Source: an uncultured Opitutia bacterium
GTDB taxonomy: Bacteria > Verrucomicrobiota > Verrucomicrobiia > Opitutales > Opitutaceae
Reading direction: 5' to 3'
DNA: 64,000 nt
NCBI GenBank assembly: GCA_903877135.1
Contig: CAIRCN010000034.1
Span: forward strand, 62,001-126,000
The notes under the pieces are model-generated. The model saw only the letters and a program-made list of their open reading frames with translations. It ran no database searches and was not told the origin of the DNA. Positions 54,795-64,000 of the stretch are shown here, one piece after another. Each line of letters opens with the position of its first letter. Position 1 is the first letter of the stretch. Made by a program: the position numbers and the translations under genes.

Positions 54795-55646
54795 TTACCC
54801 GCGGCTGGCAAAGAGAAACCGATCGCGCCCCGTCAGGTCGCGCACCGATTCGACATGCGCGAAACCGCATTCCGTCGCCTGCCGGATCAAGGCGGCATGC
54901 TGCGCTATCCCCGTCTCCAGCGCCAGTAAACCACCGGAAGCAAGGTGCCGGTCCGCCGAGGATAGGATGTGGCACAGGTCGCCCAGTCCATCAGGCGCAG
55001 ACCCGGTCAACGCTGTCGCGGGTTCATGCTCGCGAATTTCGGGATGCGCCTGTGCCGTTTCCTCCGTGGAGAGATACGGTGGATTCGCGATGACCAGGTC
55101 GAATTGCGACTCCGGCGGCAAAGCCTGGAACCATGACGACTCCAGCCAACTCACGCGTCCGTCGAGCGCGCAGAATTTTTCATTCTCTTTCGCGAGCGCC
55201 AGCGCATCGGCGCTGACGTCGAGTGCGGTGACGCTGGCCTCGGGATAGTGCTTCGCCAGCGCGAGGGCGATGGCGCCAGTGCCGGTGCCCAGATCGAGAA
55301 TCCGTGTCGGCGGATTTGGAAGCCGGGCGCAGACGAGTTCGACGAGCAGCTCCGTTTCGGGACGGGGAATCAGCGCGCGCCGGTCAACCTTAATCCTGAG
55401 GCCGGCGAATTCGGTTTCGCCAAGGATGTATTGCACCGGCTCGCGCTGTCCGCGCCGACGCACGAGCGGGCGGATTTTTTCGAGTTCGCCCTCGCTGAGC
55501 GGCCGCTCGAATTGGAGATAGAGCTGCATGCGCTTCAAACCGAGCGCGTGACCGACGATCAGTTCCGCATTGAGCCGCGGGCTTTCCACGCCCTTCACGT
55601 TCAGGAAATCGGTGGTCTTCTTGATCACTTCGAGGACCGTGATCAT
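54795..55646 (-). CDS. prmC: Release-factor glutamine methyltransferase
   Basis: The 283-aa protein has the N-terminal helical domain and an SAM-dependent methyltransferase domain with ILDLGTGTGAIALALA and the catalytic NPPYLS motif (FDLVIANPPYLS). PrmC N5-methylates the Gln of the GGQ motif in release factors RF1 and RF2. The gene lies 1 bp after the prfA stop, the classic prfA-prmC arrangement, so enzyme and substrate are co-expressed. Confidence 0.95.
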   Translation of the reverse strand: MITVLEVIKKTTDFLNVKGVESPRLNAELIVGHALGLKRMQLYLQFERPLSEGELEKIRPLVRRRGQREPVQYILGETEFAGLRIKVDRRALIPRPETELLVELVCARLPNPPTRILDLGTGTGAIALALAKHYPEASVTALDVSADALALAKENEKFCALDGRVSWLESSWFQALPPESQFDLVIANPPYLSTEETAQAHPEIREHEPATALTGSAPDGLGDLCHILSSADRHLASGGLLALETGIAQHAALIRQATECGFAHVESVRDLTGRDRFLFASRG

Positions 55647-55647
55647 G

Positions 55648-56769
55648 TCAGTCTTCGCTCTCGGTTCTTAACCGTGGCGGCAGGTAGACCTGTCCGGTCA
55701 GTGCGCTGAGCTTCTGTTCGTAGTCCGCTTTCTGCAGCGCCTCCACGATCTGCTCGATCCCACCCTCCATGACCTGTGGGAGATTGTAGAGCGTGAGACC
55801 AATGCGGTGATCGGTCAGGCGGTTCTGAGGAAAATTGTAGGTGCGGATGCGCTCGCTGCGGTCGCCCGAGCCGATCTGGCTGCGGCGGGTCGCGGCGTAT
55901 TTCGCCCGCTCCTCGTCCTCGCCGCGCTGCAGCAGTCGCGAACGCAGCACGGTCATCGCCTTCGCCTTGTTCTTGATCTGCGAACGTTCGTCGGCGCAGG
56001 TCACGATGAGACCCGTCGGCTTGTGCAGGATCTGCACCGCGGAATCCGTCGTGTTGACGCCCTGCCCGCCCGGTCCGCTCGCCCGCGTGACGGTGATCTC
56101 GAGTTCCTGCGGATCGATCTGTACATCGACTTCCTCGGCCTCGGGCAGGACGGCGACCGTCACCGTCGAGGTGTGGATGCGGCCGTTCGCCTCCGTGACG
56201 GGCACGCGTTGCACGCGGTGGACGCCGCTCTCGAACTTGAGCTGGCGGTAAACGTCGATGCCCGTGATGAGGAAAATGACCTCCTTGAAGCCGCCGCGCT
56301 CGGACGAACTGCTGCTCATCGGCTGGATTCGCCAGCCACGGTTGTCGGCATAGCGCGAATAAAGCCGGAATAACTCCGCGGCGAACAGCGTCGCCTCGTC
56401 GCCGCCCGTGCCCGCGCGGATTTCCATCACCGTGTTGCGCGAATCCGTCGGATCGGGCGGAATCATCGCGAGCAAGACGGCCTGTTTCAGCACCGCACAG
56501 CGCCGCTCGAGTTCCGGCAACTCGGAGGCAGCCAGGGCGCGAAAGTCGGCCTCGGCCGCGGGATCCTTGCCGAAGGCGATCGCCTCTGCCACTTCGCGCT
56601 CCAAGCGGGCGTGCTCATGGTAGTCGGCCACCAGCTGCTGGAGTTTCTGCTGCTCACGCGAAACCTCGGCCGCGCGACGCGGGTTGGTATAAAATGCAGG
56701 CGCCGCCATCTGCGCATCGAGCTCTTCGAGGCGGCGCTGAAAGGGGGCGATTGAGGGTAGTTCTTCCAT
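55648..56769 (-). CDS. prfA: Peptide chain release factor RF1
   Basis: The 373-aa protein has the RF1 codon-recognition tripeptide Pro-Val-Thr in RVQRVPVTEANGRIHTS and the GGQ loop in ASGPGGQGVNTTDSAV. GGQ is followed by GVN, where many RF1 proteins have HVN. EIRAGTGGDEATLFA and the coiled N-terminal domain are typical. It releases peptides at UAA and UAG and is methylated by PrmC encoded next to it. It diverges from the HAD gene over 110 bp. Confidence 0.95.
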   Translation of the reverse strand: MEELPSIAPFQRRLEELDAQMAAPAFYTNPRRAAEVSREQQKLQQLVADYHEHARLEREVAEAIAFGKDPAAEADFRALAASELPELERRCAVLKQAVLLAMIPPDPTDSRNTVMEIRAGTGGDEATLFAAELFRLYSRYADNRGWRIQPMSSSSSERGGFKEVIFLITGIDVYRQLKFESGVHRVQRVPVTEANGRIHTSTVTVAVLPEAEEVDVQIDPQELEITVTRASGPGGQGVNTTDSAVQILHKPTGLIVTCADERSQIKNKAKAMTVLRSRLLQRGEDEERAKYAATRRSQIGSGDRSERIRTYNFPQNRLTDHRIGLTLYNLPQVMEGGIEQIVEALQKADYEQKLSALTGQVYLPPRLRTESED

Positions 56770-56879
56770 GGAACGAAAGGGGGCAGGCGTGATTTTACCA
56801 ATTGCGCGAGCCCCGCAAAGCGGCTTGGCTCACGGCAATCCATATGCCGGGCAAACCCGCCTAGCGATGAAGATCAGAA

Positions 56880-57911
56880 ATGGCCACGACGCTTTTCACA
56901 CCCAATACCATCGCCTGCATCTGGGATTTCGACAAGACCTTAATCCCGGAATACATGCAGTCGCCGCTTTTCCGCCGCTATGGAGTAGACGAACCCACTT
57001 TTTGGAACGAGACCAACAAGCTCGCCGAATGCTACCACAGGCGCGGCTATCACCTGTCCCCCGAGATCGCCTACCTCAACCACCTGCTCACCTATGTCCT
57101 CAGCGGACCGCTCAAGGGGCTGAACAACAAAATCCTCTTCGAGTGCGGCGCGGACATCAAATTCTATGCCGGCCTGCCGGAATTTTTCAAAAAACTGAAG
57201 TCGACTGTGCAGGAACGACCTGAATACCAGAAACACGAAATCTCCCTTGAGCACTACGTCGTGAGCACCGGCATCGCGCCGATGATCCGCGGCAGCGCCA
57301 TCGCCAGCCAGCTTGATGGAGTTTGGGCCTGCGAATTCATCGAGAATCCCCTGCAGCCCGGGTTCCTGCAACAGAACGAACTGGCGATCGACGCCGCTGC
57401 CGAAATCGCGCAGATCGGCATGATGATCGACAACACGACCAAGACTCGGGCGCTTTTCGAAATCAACAAGGGCACGAATAAAAACCCCGCCATCGACGTG
57501 AATTCAAAGATGGCCGCCGAAGACCGCCGCATTCCCTTCCAAAACATGATTTACATCGCCGACGGTCCGAGCGATGTACCGAGTTTTTCCGTCGTCAAGG
57601 GCAACGGCGGCAAGGCCTACGCCGTTTACAACCCCGCGAAACCCGAGGAATTCGCCCAGATCGACCGCCTGCGGCAGTCGGGCCGCATCGATCACTATGG
57701 GCCGGCTGACTACACCGATGGCAGCAGCACTGCGCAGTGGCTGCGGCTGCACCTCCACCAGATTTGCGACCGCATTGTGGCCGACCGCGAGGCCGCCGTG
57801 CAGGCCCGGGCTGCCAGGCCGCCCCGGCATCTCAACGCCACCCCGGAGGAGGAAGCCACGCTCCGGGCCGCCAAGGCGCCCAAGCAGTCCTCCTTTCTTG
57901 AGGAAAGCTGA
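56880..57911 (+). CDS. HAD superfamily hydrolase
   Basis: The 343-aa protein has HAD motifs I (WDFDKTLIPEYM), II (VVSTGIAPMIRGS) and IV (IYIADGPSDVPSF), with a long helical cap between I and II. The C-terminal 50 residues are charged and probably disordered. It should be a Mg2+-dependent phosphatase or phosphotransferase; the size and the STGI motif resemble phosphoserine-phosphatase-like members, but the substrate is unknown. It is a single gene ending in a strong bidirectional terminator. Confidence 0.85.
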   Translation: MATTLFTPNTIACIWDFDKTLIPEYMQSPLFRRYGVDEPTFWNETNKLAECYHRRGYHLSPEIAYLNHLLTYVLSGPLKGLNNKILFECGADIKFYAGLPEFFKKLKSTVQERPEYQKHEISLEHYVVSTGIAPMIRGSAIASQLDGVWACEFIENPLQPGFLQQNELAIDAAAEIAQIGMMIDNTTKTRALFEINKGTNKNPAIDVNSKMAAEDRRIPFQNMIYIADGPSDVPSFSVVKGNGGKAYAVYNPAKPEEFAQIDRLRQSGRIDHYGPADYTDGSSTAQWLRLHLHQICDRIVADREAAVQARAARPPRHLNATPEEEATLRAAKAPKQSSFLEES

Positions 57912-57937
57912 CCGGCTGCATTGCTCAACAGCAGGCA

Positions 57938-57970
57938 GAAAAAAGCGCGCCAGTAACGGCGCGCTTTTTC
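57938..57970. terminator. Bidirectional rho-independent terminator
   Basis: A perfect 7-bp stem GCGCGCC/GGCGCGC (57945-57951, 57958-57964) with a 6-nt loop is flanked by an A run on the left and a T run on the right. It can end both the plus-strand HAD transcript and the minus-strand FecR-domain transcript. Confidence 0.9.
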
Positions 57971-57989
57971 TTTTCAAAAATTCATCTGA

Positions 57990-59387
57990 TCAATGCGGAC
58001 TTATCGTCGTCGAGTCTAGCGGCGTGTTGACCGCTGTGCTGGGGGTGGTAGTTGTCGGAGGAGGTGTGGTCACAGTCGGAGAAGGGCTAGTCACAGGAGT
58101 AGCGACCTGCTGCTGGGTTGCAGCATTGCTGGCGCCGGTATTGGCACCGCTGGCGGCCGCGTTCGTAACGGCTGTGGGGTCGGTCGAGACCGTTGCAAGA
58201 GTCTGATTTGCGGCGGCTTTTTGGTCGGGCGTAGCGGTGGGAGAATTTGCAGTCTGAGTCGCCTGTGCCACCACAGTTGCCACCGTATTAACCGTGGTCT
58301 GTGCCACCACCTGAACCGTGGCCTGCGCAGTGTTCGTCGCTGTCTGGGCGACCTGCGCCAGTGCGGCGGCGTCAGTGACGCCACTCGTCTTGGCCGCAGC
58401 CACTGCCTCGGCAACCTTGGTCTGAACCACCGCCGTGGACGCGGCCTCTGCGATAACCGCGGCCTGTTTCGGAGCCGCTGTAACCGCCGCCTCGGTGATG
58501 GCCGCGACCGCGGCCGAGCTGTTGCTCGTCGCCGAACCACTGGACGAGACTGCCGCCACAGCGGTCTGCGTGATGGCTTTAACTTCCGTTGGAACTGCAG
58601 TAGCCGCGGCTTTGACAACAGCGGTCATTATGGATGTCGCCGTGTCAGTAGCAGCTGTATTTTGTGCTGTCGTGCCTCCAGTGGAACTGCCACCCACCGC
58701 ACTGCTAGAGGCGGCAACATTGGTCGCTACTACTCTCACTGCAGCTACCACTTCTGCTGCCAAGGCAGGATTGGCCGCTACTGCCACTGAAAGGGGAGTT
58801 GGCAGAGTTCCCGCTGGAGAACCGAAAGCCAAGAAAAGCGGCACGCCACCACCTACTGGGAGCGTGAAAGTGCCAAGGGTGCTGGTGACCACGACCGTGC
58901 CGGTTAAAACGGAAACCGAGCTTCCACCCAAGCCGTCAACTACCACCGACAAAACTGTGCCGCGCGCCGCAGCCACGCCTTTGGGCGTTCTAACACCATA
59001 ATGGTTTATATTCTTCTTCGTCGGATCAAGCGTCGAGACGATGTTGCCCCGTTTGAGGTCCAACATGGCCTCCTGCGAAATCACTTTGCCGCCCTGCGTG
59101 ACGACGTTTAGTTTTTCGACGTTTACCGTGCTGTTATTGGTGACTGTCGCAACACCACCATCGAACGCCTCCAAGAACGCCTCGCCGTCAGTCCCGGTCT
59201 TGATGACCGTTCCTTCCGGGATCATCATACCCAAGGTGGCGGGAGCAGCCGGCTGCCCGGGCAACTGTACCTCGACGGTGCCAGTCAGCTTCACGAGTTT
59301 GCCCTCATGGCCGAACGCGCTCGCGGCAAACAGGCCTGCAATCGCGCTGACAGTTAACAGAGAAAATAGATTTTTAATGGGCCTCAT
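57990..59387 (-). CDS. Exported FecR-domain protein with long Ala/Val/Thr-rich tail
   Basis: ATG 59387 gives 465 aa with a signal peptide (IKNLFSLLTVSAIAGLFAAS, cleavage near AFG-H). Residues 30-200 form a FecR-type domain (VTNNSTVNVEKL, YGVRTPKGVAAARGTVLSV). The rest, about 270 residues, is low-complexity Ala/Val/Thr/Ser with short repeats such as VAQTA, ending in a Pro/Thr-rich segment. It is not a classical FecR anti-sigma regulator, as no TM and no FecI gene are present. It lies 148 bp downstream of the CHASE2 cyclase on the same strand and ends at the bidirectional terminator. Confidence 0.85.
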   Translation of the reverse strand: MRPIKNLFSLLTVSAIAGLFAASAFGHEGKLVKLTGTVEVQLPGQPAAPATLGMMIPEGTVIKTGTDGEAFLEAFDGGVATVTNNSTVNVEKLNVVTQGGKVISQEAMLDLKRGNIVSTLDPTKKNINHYGVRTPKGVAAARGTVLSVVVDGLGGSSVSVLTGTVVVTSTLGTFTLPVGGGVPLFLAFGSPAGTLPTPLSVAVAANPALAAEVVAAVRVVATNVAASSSAVGGSSTGGTTAQNTAATDTATSIMTAVVKAAATAVPTEVKAITQTAVAAVSSSGSATSNSSAAVAAITEAAVTAAPKQAAVIAEAASTAVVQTKVAEAVAAAKTSGVTDAAALAQVAQTATNTAQATVQVVAQTTVNTVATVVAQATQTANSPTATPDQKAAANQTLATVSTDPTAVTNAAASGANTGASNAATQQQVATPVTSPSPTVTTPPPTTTTPSTAVNTPLDSTTISPH

Positions 59388-59535
59388 GGTGTTCAGGAAT
59401 ATGCGGGACGATTGAGTGAGCAAGCAAGTCGTGTTTCTTAGGGAAACTGGATTGCAATATCCTTTGTGGGGAAATTTTTGCAACCCTAATTTCCATCTCC
59501 TTGGCAAATCTACCTGACCCGTGCCCTTGGGCGCG

Positions 59536-61755
59536 TTACTTTTCCTTCATCACATAAACGCCATCCCAGTTTTCCTCAGGAGGCTCAGCTTTGTAGTCCT
59601 CGACGATGCCCAAATATCTCAGCGACGGGTTGTCTTTCACGCCAGGAGTCTTGCCCGGTATGTTGGGTTCGACCCTGACGCTTTCCCCGAATTTTACGAG
59701 TGCCCGTTCCCAGTCACGCGCATAGTAGCAGGCAAGACCCTCCTCGAAGAGACCGATACATTCCATCGTCGTGGCATTCAGAGACTCTCGCAGGCTCACC
59801 ACTTCATAAATCGGCACTGCTTCTGATCGTCCCATCACCACCACGCGGCCCAGCGCGCGAAAAACGATCCGGTCGCCTCCGTGCTGCTCGCACGCGAGCT
59901 TTGTCGCCTCGGTGCACATTGTGTAAACGCCCCAGCTCTTCGCGCCCGATTCCATGCGCGCCGCCAGATTCACATTGTCCCCCATCATGGTGTAATTGAA
60001 CCGACTGCGGCTGCCCATGTTGCCAATGATGCAACGACCGCTGTTCAATCCCACCCGCGTCTGCATATTCCAGACGATCTGGGGCCACTTCTGGCCTTCG
60101 CCTTGCCACTTCACCCGCAGTTCGCGCAGCTTTTCCTGCACCCGCTGCGACGCCAAGCAGGCCCGGTAGGCGTGATCGGGCAGCAAGATGGGGGCGCCAA
60201 ACATCACGACCACCGCATCGCCGATGTATTTGTCGAGCGTGCCACTTTCCTCCTGCACAATGTCGGTGCACGCCGTCAGGTATTCGTTCATCAGCTCGAC
60301 CAGCCGGTCCGGCGGCAACATTTCAGAAAATTTGGAGAAACTCTGGATATCGCTGAAATAGGCCGTGATTTCCTCCTCGTGACCACCCAGTTGTGGCAGC
60401 TCGCCAGAGTCGATCATGCGGGTGACGAGTTGGGGCGAGAGGTAATTGCCGAACATCTGCTTCACCTGCTGTTTCGCCCGCTGTTCCTGCACAACCCGCC
60501 GTCCGATGATCACAAATTGTAGCACAGTGAAACCAAAAATCGGCCATGTGAACGGCAGCCAGAGGCTAAACTGAATCCATGAGGCATACGTTGCGGCCAC
60601 GTAAAGCCCGAGTCCGAGCACACTGAATGTCGCCATCACCGACACGTTGCGGCGCAGGCCCATGGCCAATCCGGCATATCCAACAAACAATGCCGCCAGG
60701 AAGATCGCCCAGTCAGGAGCCCGTTTCGCGTAATCGCCGGCCAGGACATTGTTCACAATGTTTGCATGGACGAGCACCAGCGACGAATAGGCCTGCAATT
60801 GGGTGGGCCCGGCATCGGCCTTCCCGGTCACCGTCTGCCCGACAAACACGATTCCTCCTCTCAGGCGCGGTGGCTCGGGTGCGAATTTCTTCTTATCCAC
60901 AAACCGATCACTGAACTTAACGAGGACATTGAGATAGCTGTAGGTTGGGAAATCAGGGCCGCTTTCATCCTCATCGTAGCGATAATTGATGAAGAAACGC
61001 CCGTCCTCTGATATCGGCAGTTTGAGCACCCCATGCTCCTTCGTCGGCAGGTAAACCGCTTCTCCCAGTTGCACCCGCACAGTGTCTGCCGCCACGCCAA
61101 AGTAAGCCATCAGCGTCTGCAGGCTCAAGGACGGGTAAACCGTCTTCCCCACCCGCACCACCAGCGGCACTTCCCGCCGGATGCCATCGCGCCCTGGCGG
61201 CGTGTCCGCAAAACCATACCAACTCACCGCCCGCAGGGCCGGAAATGGCAGCAGCGCATGGGCGTCGCTGAGCAGTTTGCCACTGTCTCCCACCACATGC
61301 ACCAGCGGTTTCGTCGGACCGTCGTGCCCGGCCACAACCTCAACCGGATCGGGACTGGTGACGCTGGCCGAGATGATCTTTATCCCTGCGCGCTCGGCCA
61401 GCAGTGCGGCGTGGCCCATCTTCCCATCGCCCTCCCCTTCCCGGCTCGCGTCCAAAATAACGTCAAACGCCACGACCGCCGGATGCACAAACGACATGAA
61501 CTCGATCAGATCTCCGTGCACCGACCGGTCCGGTGGCCAAGGGATTGATGCATCGGTGTTATCCTCAAACAGCACCAAACTGATTCGCGGATCAGGCGGC
61601 GGCTGAAAATGAGTCCGGAATTTCGTGCGCCAGTCGAGCGTGCGGCTCTCGAACAACTGCACGAAAGGAACTTGTGCCAGCGCCCACGCAAGCCCGAAGC
61701 AAATCAACGGCGACAGCGGGGCGCGCCAGATGAAGTGAAAGGTTTTTCGGATCAT
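59536..61755 (-). CDS. CHASE2-domain class III adenylate/guanylate cyclase
   Basis: ATG 61755 is preceded by GGAGG at 5 bp, giving 739 aa, although the frame is open further upstream. A TM helix (about 10-28) is followed by an extracytoplasmic CHASE2 domain to about residue 380, then two or three TM helices (about 400-470). The catalytic domain follows with metal-binding Asp in TAYFSDIQSFS, DKYIGDAVVVMFG and GDNVNLAARMES. A C-terminal helical tail of about 60 residues closes the protein. It makes cAMP or cGMP in response to an external signal. A FecR-domain gene follows, a recurrent pairing; a PAS kinase diverges upstream. Confidence 0.92.
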   Translation of the reverse strand: MIRKTFHFIWRAPLSPLICFGLAWALAQVPFVQLFESRTLDWRTKFRTHFQPPPDPRISLVLFEDNTDASIPWPPDRSVHGDLIEFMSFVHPAVVAFDVILDASREGEGDGKMGHAALLAERAGIKIISASVTSPDPVEVVAGHDGPTKPLVHVVGDSGKLLSDAHALLPFPALRAVSWYGFADTPPGRDGIRREVPLVVRVGKTVYPSLSLQTLMAYFGVAADTVRVQLGEAVYLPTKEHGVLKLPISEDGRFFINYRYDEDESGPDFPTYSYLNVLVKFSDRFVDKKKFAPEPPRLRGGIVFVGQTVTGKADAGPTQLQAYSSLVLVHANIVNNVLAGDYAKRAPDWAIFLAALFVGYAGLAMGLRRNVSVMATFSVLGLGLYVAATYASWIQFSLWLPFTWPIFGFTVLQFVIIGRRVVQEQRAKQQVKQMFGNYLSPQLVTRMIDSGELPQLGGHEEEITAYFSDIQSFSKFSEMLPPDRLVELMNEYLTACTDIVQEESGTLDKYIGDAVVVMFGAPILLPDHAYRACLASQRVQEKLRELRVKWQGEGQKWPQIVWNMQTRVGLNSGRCIIGNMGSRSRFNYTMMGDNVNLAARMESGAKSWGVYTMCTEATKLACEQHGGDRIVFRALGRVVVMGRSEAVPIYEVVSLRESLNATTMECIGLFEEGLACYYARDWERALVKFGESVRVEPNIPGKTPGVKDNPSLRYLGIVEDYKAEPPEENWDGVYVMKEK

Positions 61756-61978
61756 GCCCGCCTCCGACGCTGACAAGTTCGCGCCCAACAACCAAGCGCA
61801 TTTACACGGGGCCGGTTTCACCACCCAGGATGCATGGTTCGGCTTAGTATTGGCATTGCAGCGAAGGCAGGTTTTTGCTATGCCTCGCCACTCGCGTTTC
61901 GCTCGTACCCCGAAACGATACGCAGTCCATGTCCCCTGAATCCCATCCCGTGCTCCACGCCATCGAGACGCTTGGGCT
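61756..61978. other. 223-bp divergent region between the cyclase and the PAS kinase
   Basis: The region contains the cyclase ribosome site on the minus strand and presumably two divergent promoters. I could not identify convincing -35/-10 pairs, and no hairpin or small gene stands out. Confidence 0.4.
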
Positions 61979-64000
61979 ATGTCCACAGCAGCGGCACCGC
62001 CGATTTCCATGAACGAAACCCGAAACAATACTCGCGCCAGGCTGGCCTTTGCCGCGGTGTTTGCCGCCATGGTGGCCGGCTTCATCGCCGCCGGTTTTAT
62101 CTACTACCGGAGTTATGAGGAGCATTACCGCGCCGAGGTTGGGAATCAACTTTCTGCAATTGCCGAATTGAAGGTGAATGAACTGAACCAGTGGCGGAGG
62201 GAACGGTTGAGCGACGGACAGATTTTCACCAACAATCCCGCCTTTTCCGCTCTGGTGCGTCGCTTCCTTGGCACGCCAGAAGACCCAATGGCAAAGCGCG
62301 AGATCCAGGCCTGGATCAGCAAGATTCAGACTTTTGGCCAATATGACGCCGTGCGCTTGCTCGATGCCAAGGGCTTCACCCTCCTTTCTGCGCCAAGCGA
62401 ACTGGAGCCGGCGAGCGCCGAAGTCGTGCATGATGCATTGGCGAGGTTGCGGGCGAAGGAGGTGTCGTTTCGCGATTTCTACCGGAGCGACAGGAGCCAA
62501 CGGGTCCATCTGGCAGTCATCGCTCCGATTTCCGACGAGTTGGACGCCAACCGCCTGCTCGGCGTGCTCGTGCTGCGCATCGACCCCTTCGCCTATCTTT
62601 ATCCTTTCATCAGCCGCTGGCCCACGCCCAGCCAGACGGCGGAAACGCTGCTCGTGCGGCGCGAGGGGAATGACGTGTTGTTTCTGAACGAACTCCGGTT
62701 CCAGAAAGGCACAGCACTGAACCTAAGATTCCCGCTCACGCAAACGGAACTGCCCTCTGTGAAAGCGGTGCTGGGCCAACCGGGAATCGTGACAGGAACT
62801 GACTACCGCGGTGCGCCAGTGGTTGCGGCGTTGCGTGCCGTGCCGCGTTCACCGTGGTTTATGGTGACCCGCATGAACACTGATGAAATATACGCTCCGA
62901 TGCGGGAGCGTCTCTGGCAGGTTGTCGGGCTGATCAGCCTCACGATTTTCGCCGCTGGGACTGGCATCGGCTACGTCTGGCGCCAGCAGCGTGCCCATCA
63001 TTACCGAGAGCGCTTGGGAGTGGCGGAAGCGTTGCGGGAAAGTGAACGCTTCCTCATCGAGTCGCAAAAGGCCGCCGGCATCGGCAGCTACATTTTGGAT
63101 CTGGCTGCGGGGATCTGGCGGAGTTCGGGCGTGCTCGACGAACTTTTTGGCATCGACGCCGCTGTGACTCATTCGGTCGAGCTATGGACGACTTTGGTGC
63201 ATCCGGACGAGCGGCAGGCGATGAACGAATATTTCGCCGTTGAGGTGGTCCAGAAACGCGGCCGCTTCGATCGGGAATATCGGATTGTCCGCCCGCGGGA
63301 TGGCGCCACCCGCTGGGTGCATGGCTTGGGTGAACTGGAATACGACCCCGAGCACCGGCCCGTGCGGATGATCGGCACAATCCAGGACATCACCGAGCGC
63401 AAGCTGGTGGAGGAAAAATTGCTCCACGTCATGGCGGCGGTCGAATCGTCGAGCAACGCGATTGGCATTTCCGACCTGCAGGGCCGGCATTTTTACCAGA
63501 ACCAAGCTTACACCGAATTGTTTGGCTACGCGACGGCCGCAGAGTTGCAGGCGGCGGGCGGAGGAGTCATCACTGTCTGTGACCAGGCGGTGGGAAAAGA
63601 GCTCTTCGAAACTATCCTCGCTGGCAGAACTTGGTGGGGAGAACTCAAGTTGGTTACGAAGAGCGGACGGGTTTTCGATGCTTTCGAACGCGCAGATGCC
63701 ATCAAGGATCCTAGCGGCAAGATGATTGGCCTTGTCGGAATCGTCACAGATATAACCGAGCGCAAGAAACAGGAGGTTGAGCTCAGGGAAAAGAACGCCG
63801 AGCTGGAGCGGTTCACCTACACCGTCTCGCACGACCTGAAGAGCCCGCTCATAACGATCAAGGGTTTTGCCGGCGCGTTGCTCCACGATGTGCAGGCAGG
63901 GAAGCACCAGCGGCTCGAAGGCGATCTGCGCCGCGTGGCCGAGGCGGCCGACAAGATGAGCAACCTGCTCACCGATCTGCTCGAACTCTCGCGCATCGGT
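61979..64000 (+). CDS. Membrane PAS sensor histidine kinase, 3' end cut by window edge
   Basis: The frame is open from ATG 61979 (ATG 62009, 10 codons later, is an alternative) to the right edge, so the kinase C-terminus is missing. It has a TM helix (about residues 23-43), a roughly 250-residue extracytoplasmic sensor of the Cache type (EVGNQLSAIAELKVNELNQW, split in two helices, at its start), and a second TM near LISLTIFAAGTGIGYVW. Two PAS/PAC domains end in DITERK, then a HisKA with the acceptor His in YTVSHDLKSPL (His618 from the first ATG). It diverges from the cyclase gene. Confidence 0.88.
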   Translation, partial: MSTAAAPPISMNETRNNTRARLAFAAVFAAMVAGFIAAGFIYYRSYEEHYRAEVGNQLSAIAELKVNELNQWRRERLSDGQIFTNNPAFSALVRRFLGTPEDPMAKREIQAWISKIQTFGQYDAVRLLDAKGFTLLSAPSELEPASAEVVHDALARLRAKEVSFRDFYRSDRSQRVHLAVIAPISDELDANRLLGVLVLRIDPFAYLYPFISRWPTPSQTAETLLVRREGNDVLFLNELRFQKGTALNLRFPLTQTELPSVKAVLGQPGIVTGTDYRGAPVVAALRAVPRSPWFMVTRMNTDEIYAPMRERLWQVVGLISLTIFAAGTGIGYVWRQQRAHHYRERLGVAEALRESERFLIESQKAAGIGSYILDLAAGIWRSSGVLDELFGIDAAVTHSVELWTTLVHPDERQAMNEYFAVEVVQKRGRFDREYRIVRPRDGATRWVHGLGELEYDPEHRPVRMIGTIQDITERKLVEEKLLHVMAAVESSSNAIGISDLQGRHFYQNQAYTELFGYATAAELQAAGGGVITVCDQAVGKELFETILAGRTWWGELKLVTKSGRVFDAFERADAIKDPSGKMIGLVGIVTDITERKKQEVELREKNAELERFTYTVSHDLKSPLITIKGFAGALLHDVQAGKHQRLEGDLRRVAEAADKMSNLLTDLLELSRIG

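Overview
The window is GC-rich chromosomal DNA from a Gram-negative bacterium (LpxA for lipid A, a TonB-dependent receptor, periplasmic proteases). The mix of families points to the phylum Verrucomicrobia, probably an Opitutaceae relative: a TIGR03790 protein, an opitutal-style TonB receptor, a rhomboid with a C-terminal LTxEE tail, a FecR/CHASE2-cyclase pair, PhyH and Gfo/Idh enzymes, and very dense packing with frequent ATGA overlaps. The assignment is inferred from gene content. I saw no rRNA or tRNA gene and no CRISPR array.

Layout. 1-7117: a translationally coupled signalling operon of a sensor kinase (cut by the left edge), a single-domain response regulator, a 1333-aa hybrid kinase with a CxxCH haem-type sensor, and a kinase-like protein that has lost its H-box histidine. 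7143-8145: a decayed IS630-family element flanked by TA. 8252-17272: a catabolic block (FAH-family hydrolase, RidA, amidohydrolase, two SDRs, a fold-III PLP enzyme, MFS permease, Gfo/Idh enzyme, HpcH aldolase) resembling sugar-acid or hydroxy-acid degradation, with one secreted HEAT-like protein inserted. 17339-19879: YebC, the membrane ferritin-like protein MbfA, and a PhyH dioxygenase. 20190-24963: metG-menF-menD with a 67-bp nested palindrome between metG and menF. 25055-28174: an orphan NarL-type kinase, ispH, an XdhC-like factor and a small membrane protein. 28171-37302: purine catabolism (single-chain xanthine dehydrogenase, allantoinase, guanine deaminase, adenine deaminase) with a Deg-type protease gene in the middle. 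37350-40537: ClpP with an acidic N-terminal extension, a TIGR03790 protein, and the fluoride pair CrcB + DUF190.

40547-51379 is a long minus-strand run: S1/P1-type nuclease, amidase, infC, pdxA, lpxA, an unrecognised nuclease-fold candidate, aroB, an M3 oligopeptidase, a TonB receptor, and a small ferredoxin whose start codon lies in a perfect 11-bp inverted repeat. 51524-57911: rhomboid protease, Prc protease, prmC/prfA and a HAD hydrolase ending in a bidirectional terminator. 57990-64000: a CHASE2 adenylate/guanylate cyclase followed by a FecR-domain exported protein, and divergently a PAS histidine kinase cut by the right edge.

The best leads are the ferredoxin start-codon hairpin, the H-box-less kinase beside a haem-type hybrid kinase, the palindromic mini-element that supplies the metG stop codon, the unrecognised protein between lpxA and aroB, and the cyclase/FecR pair.
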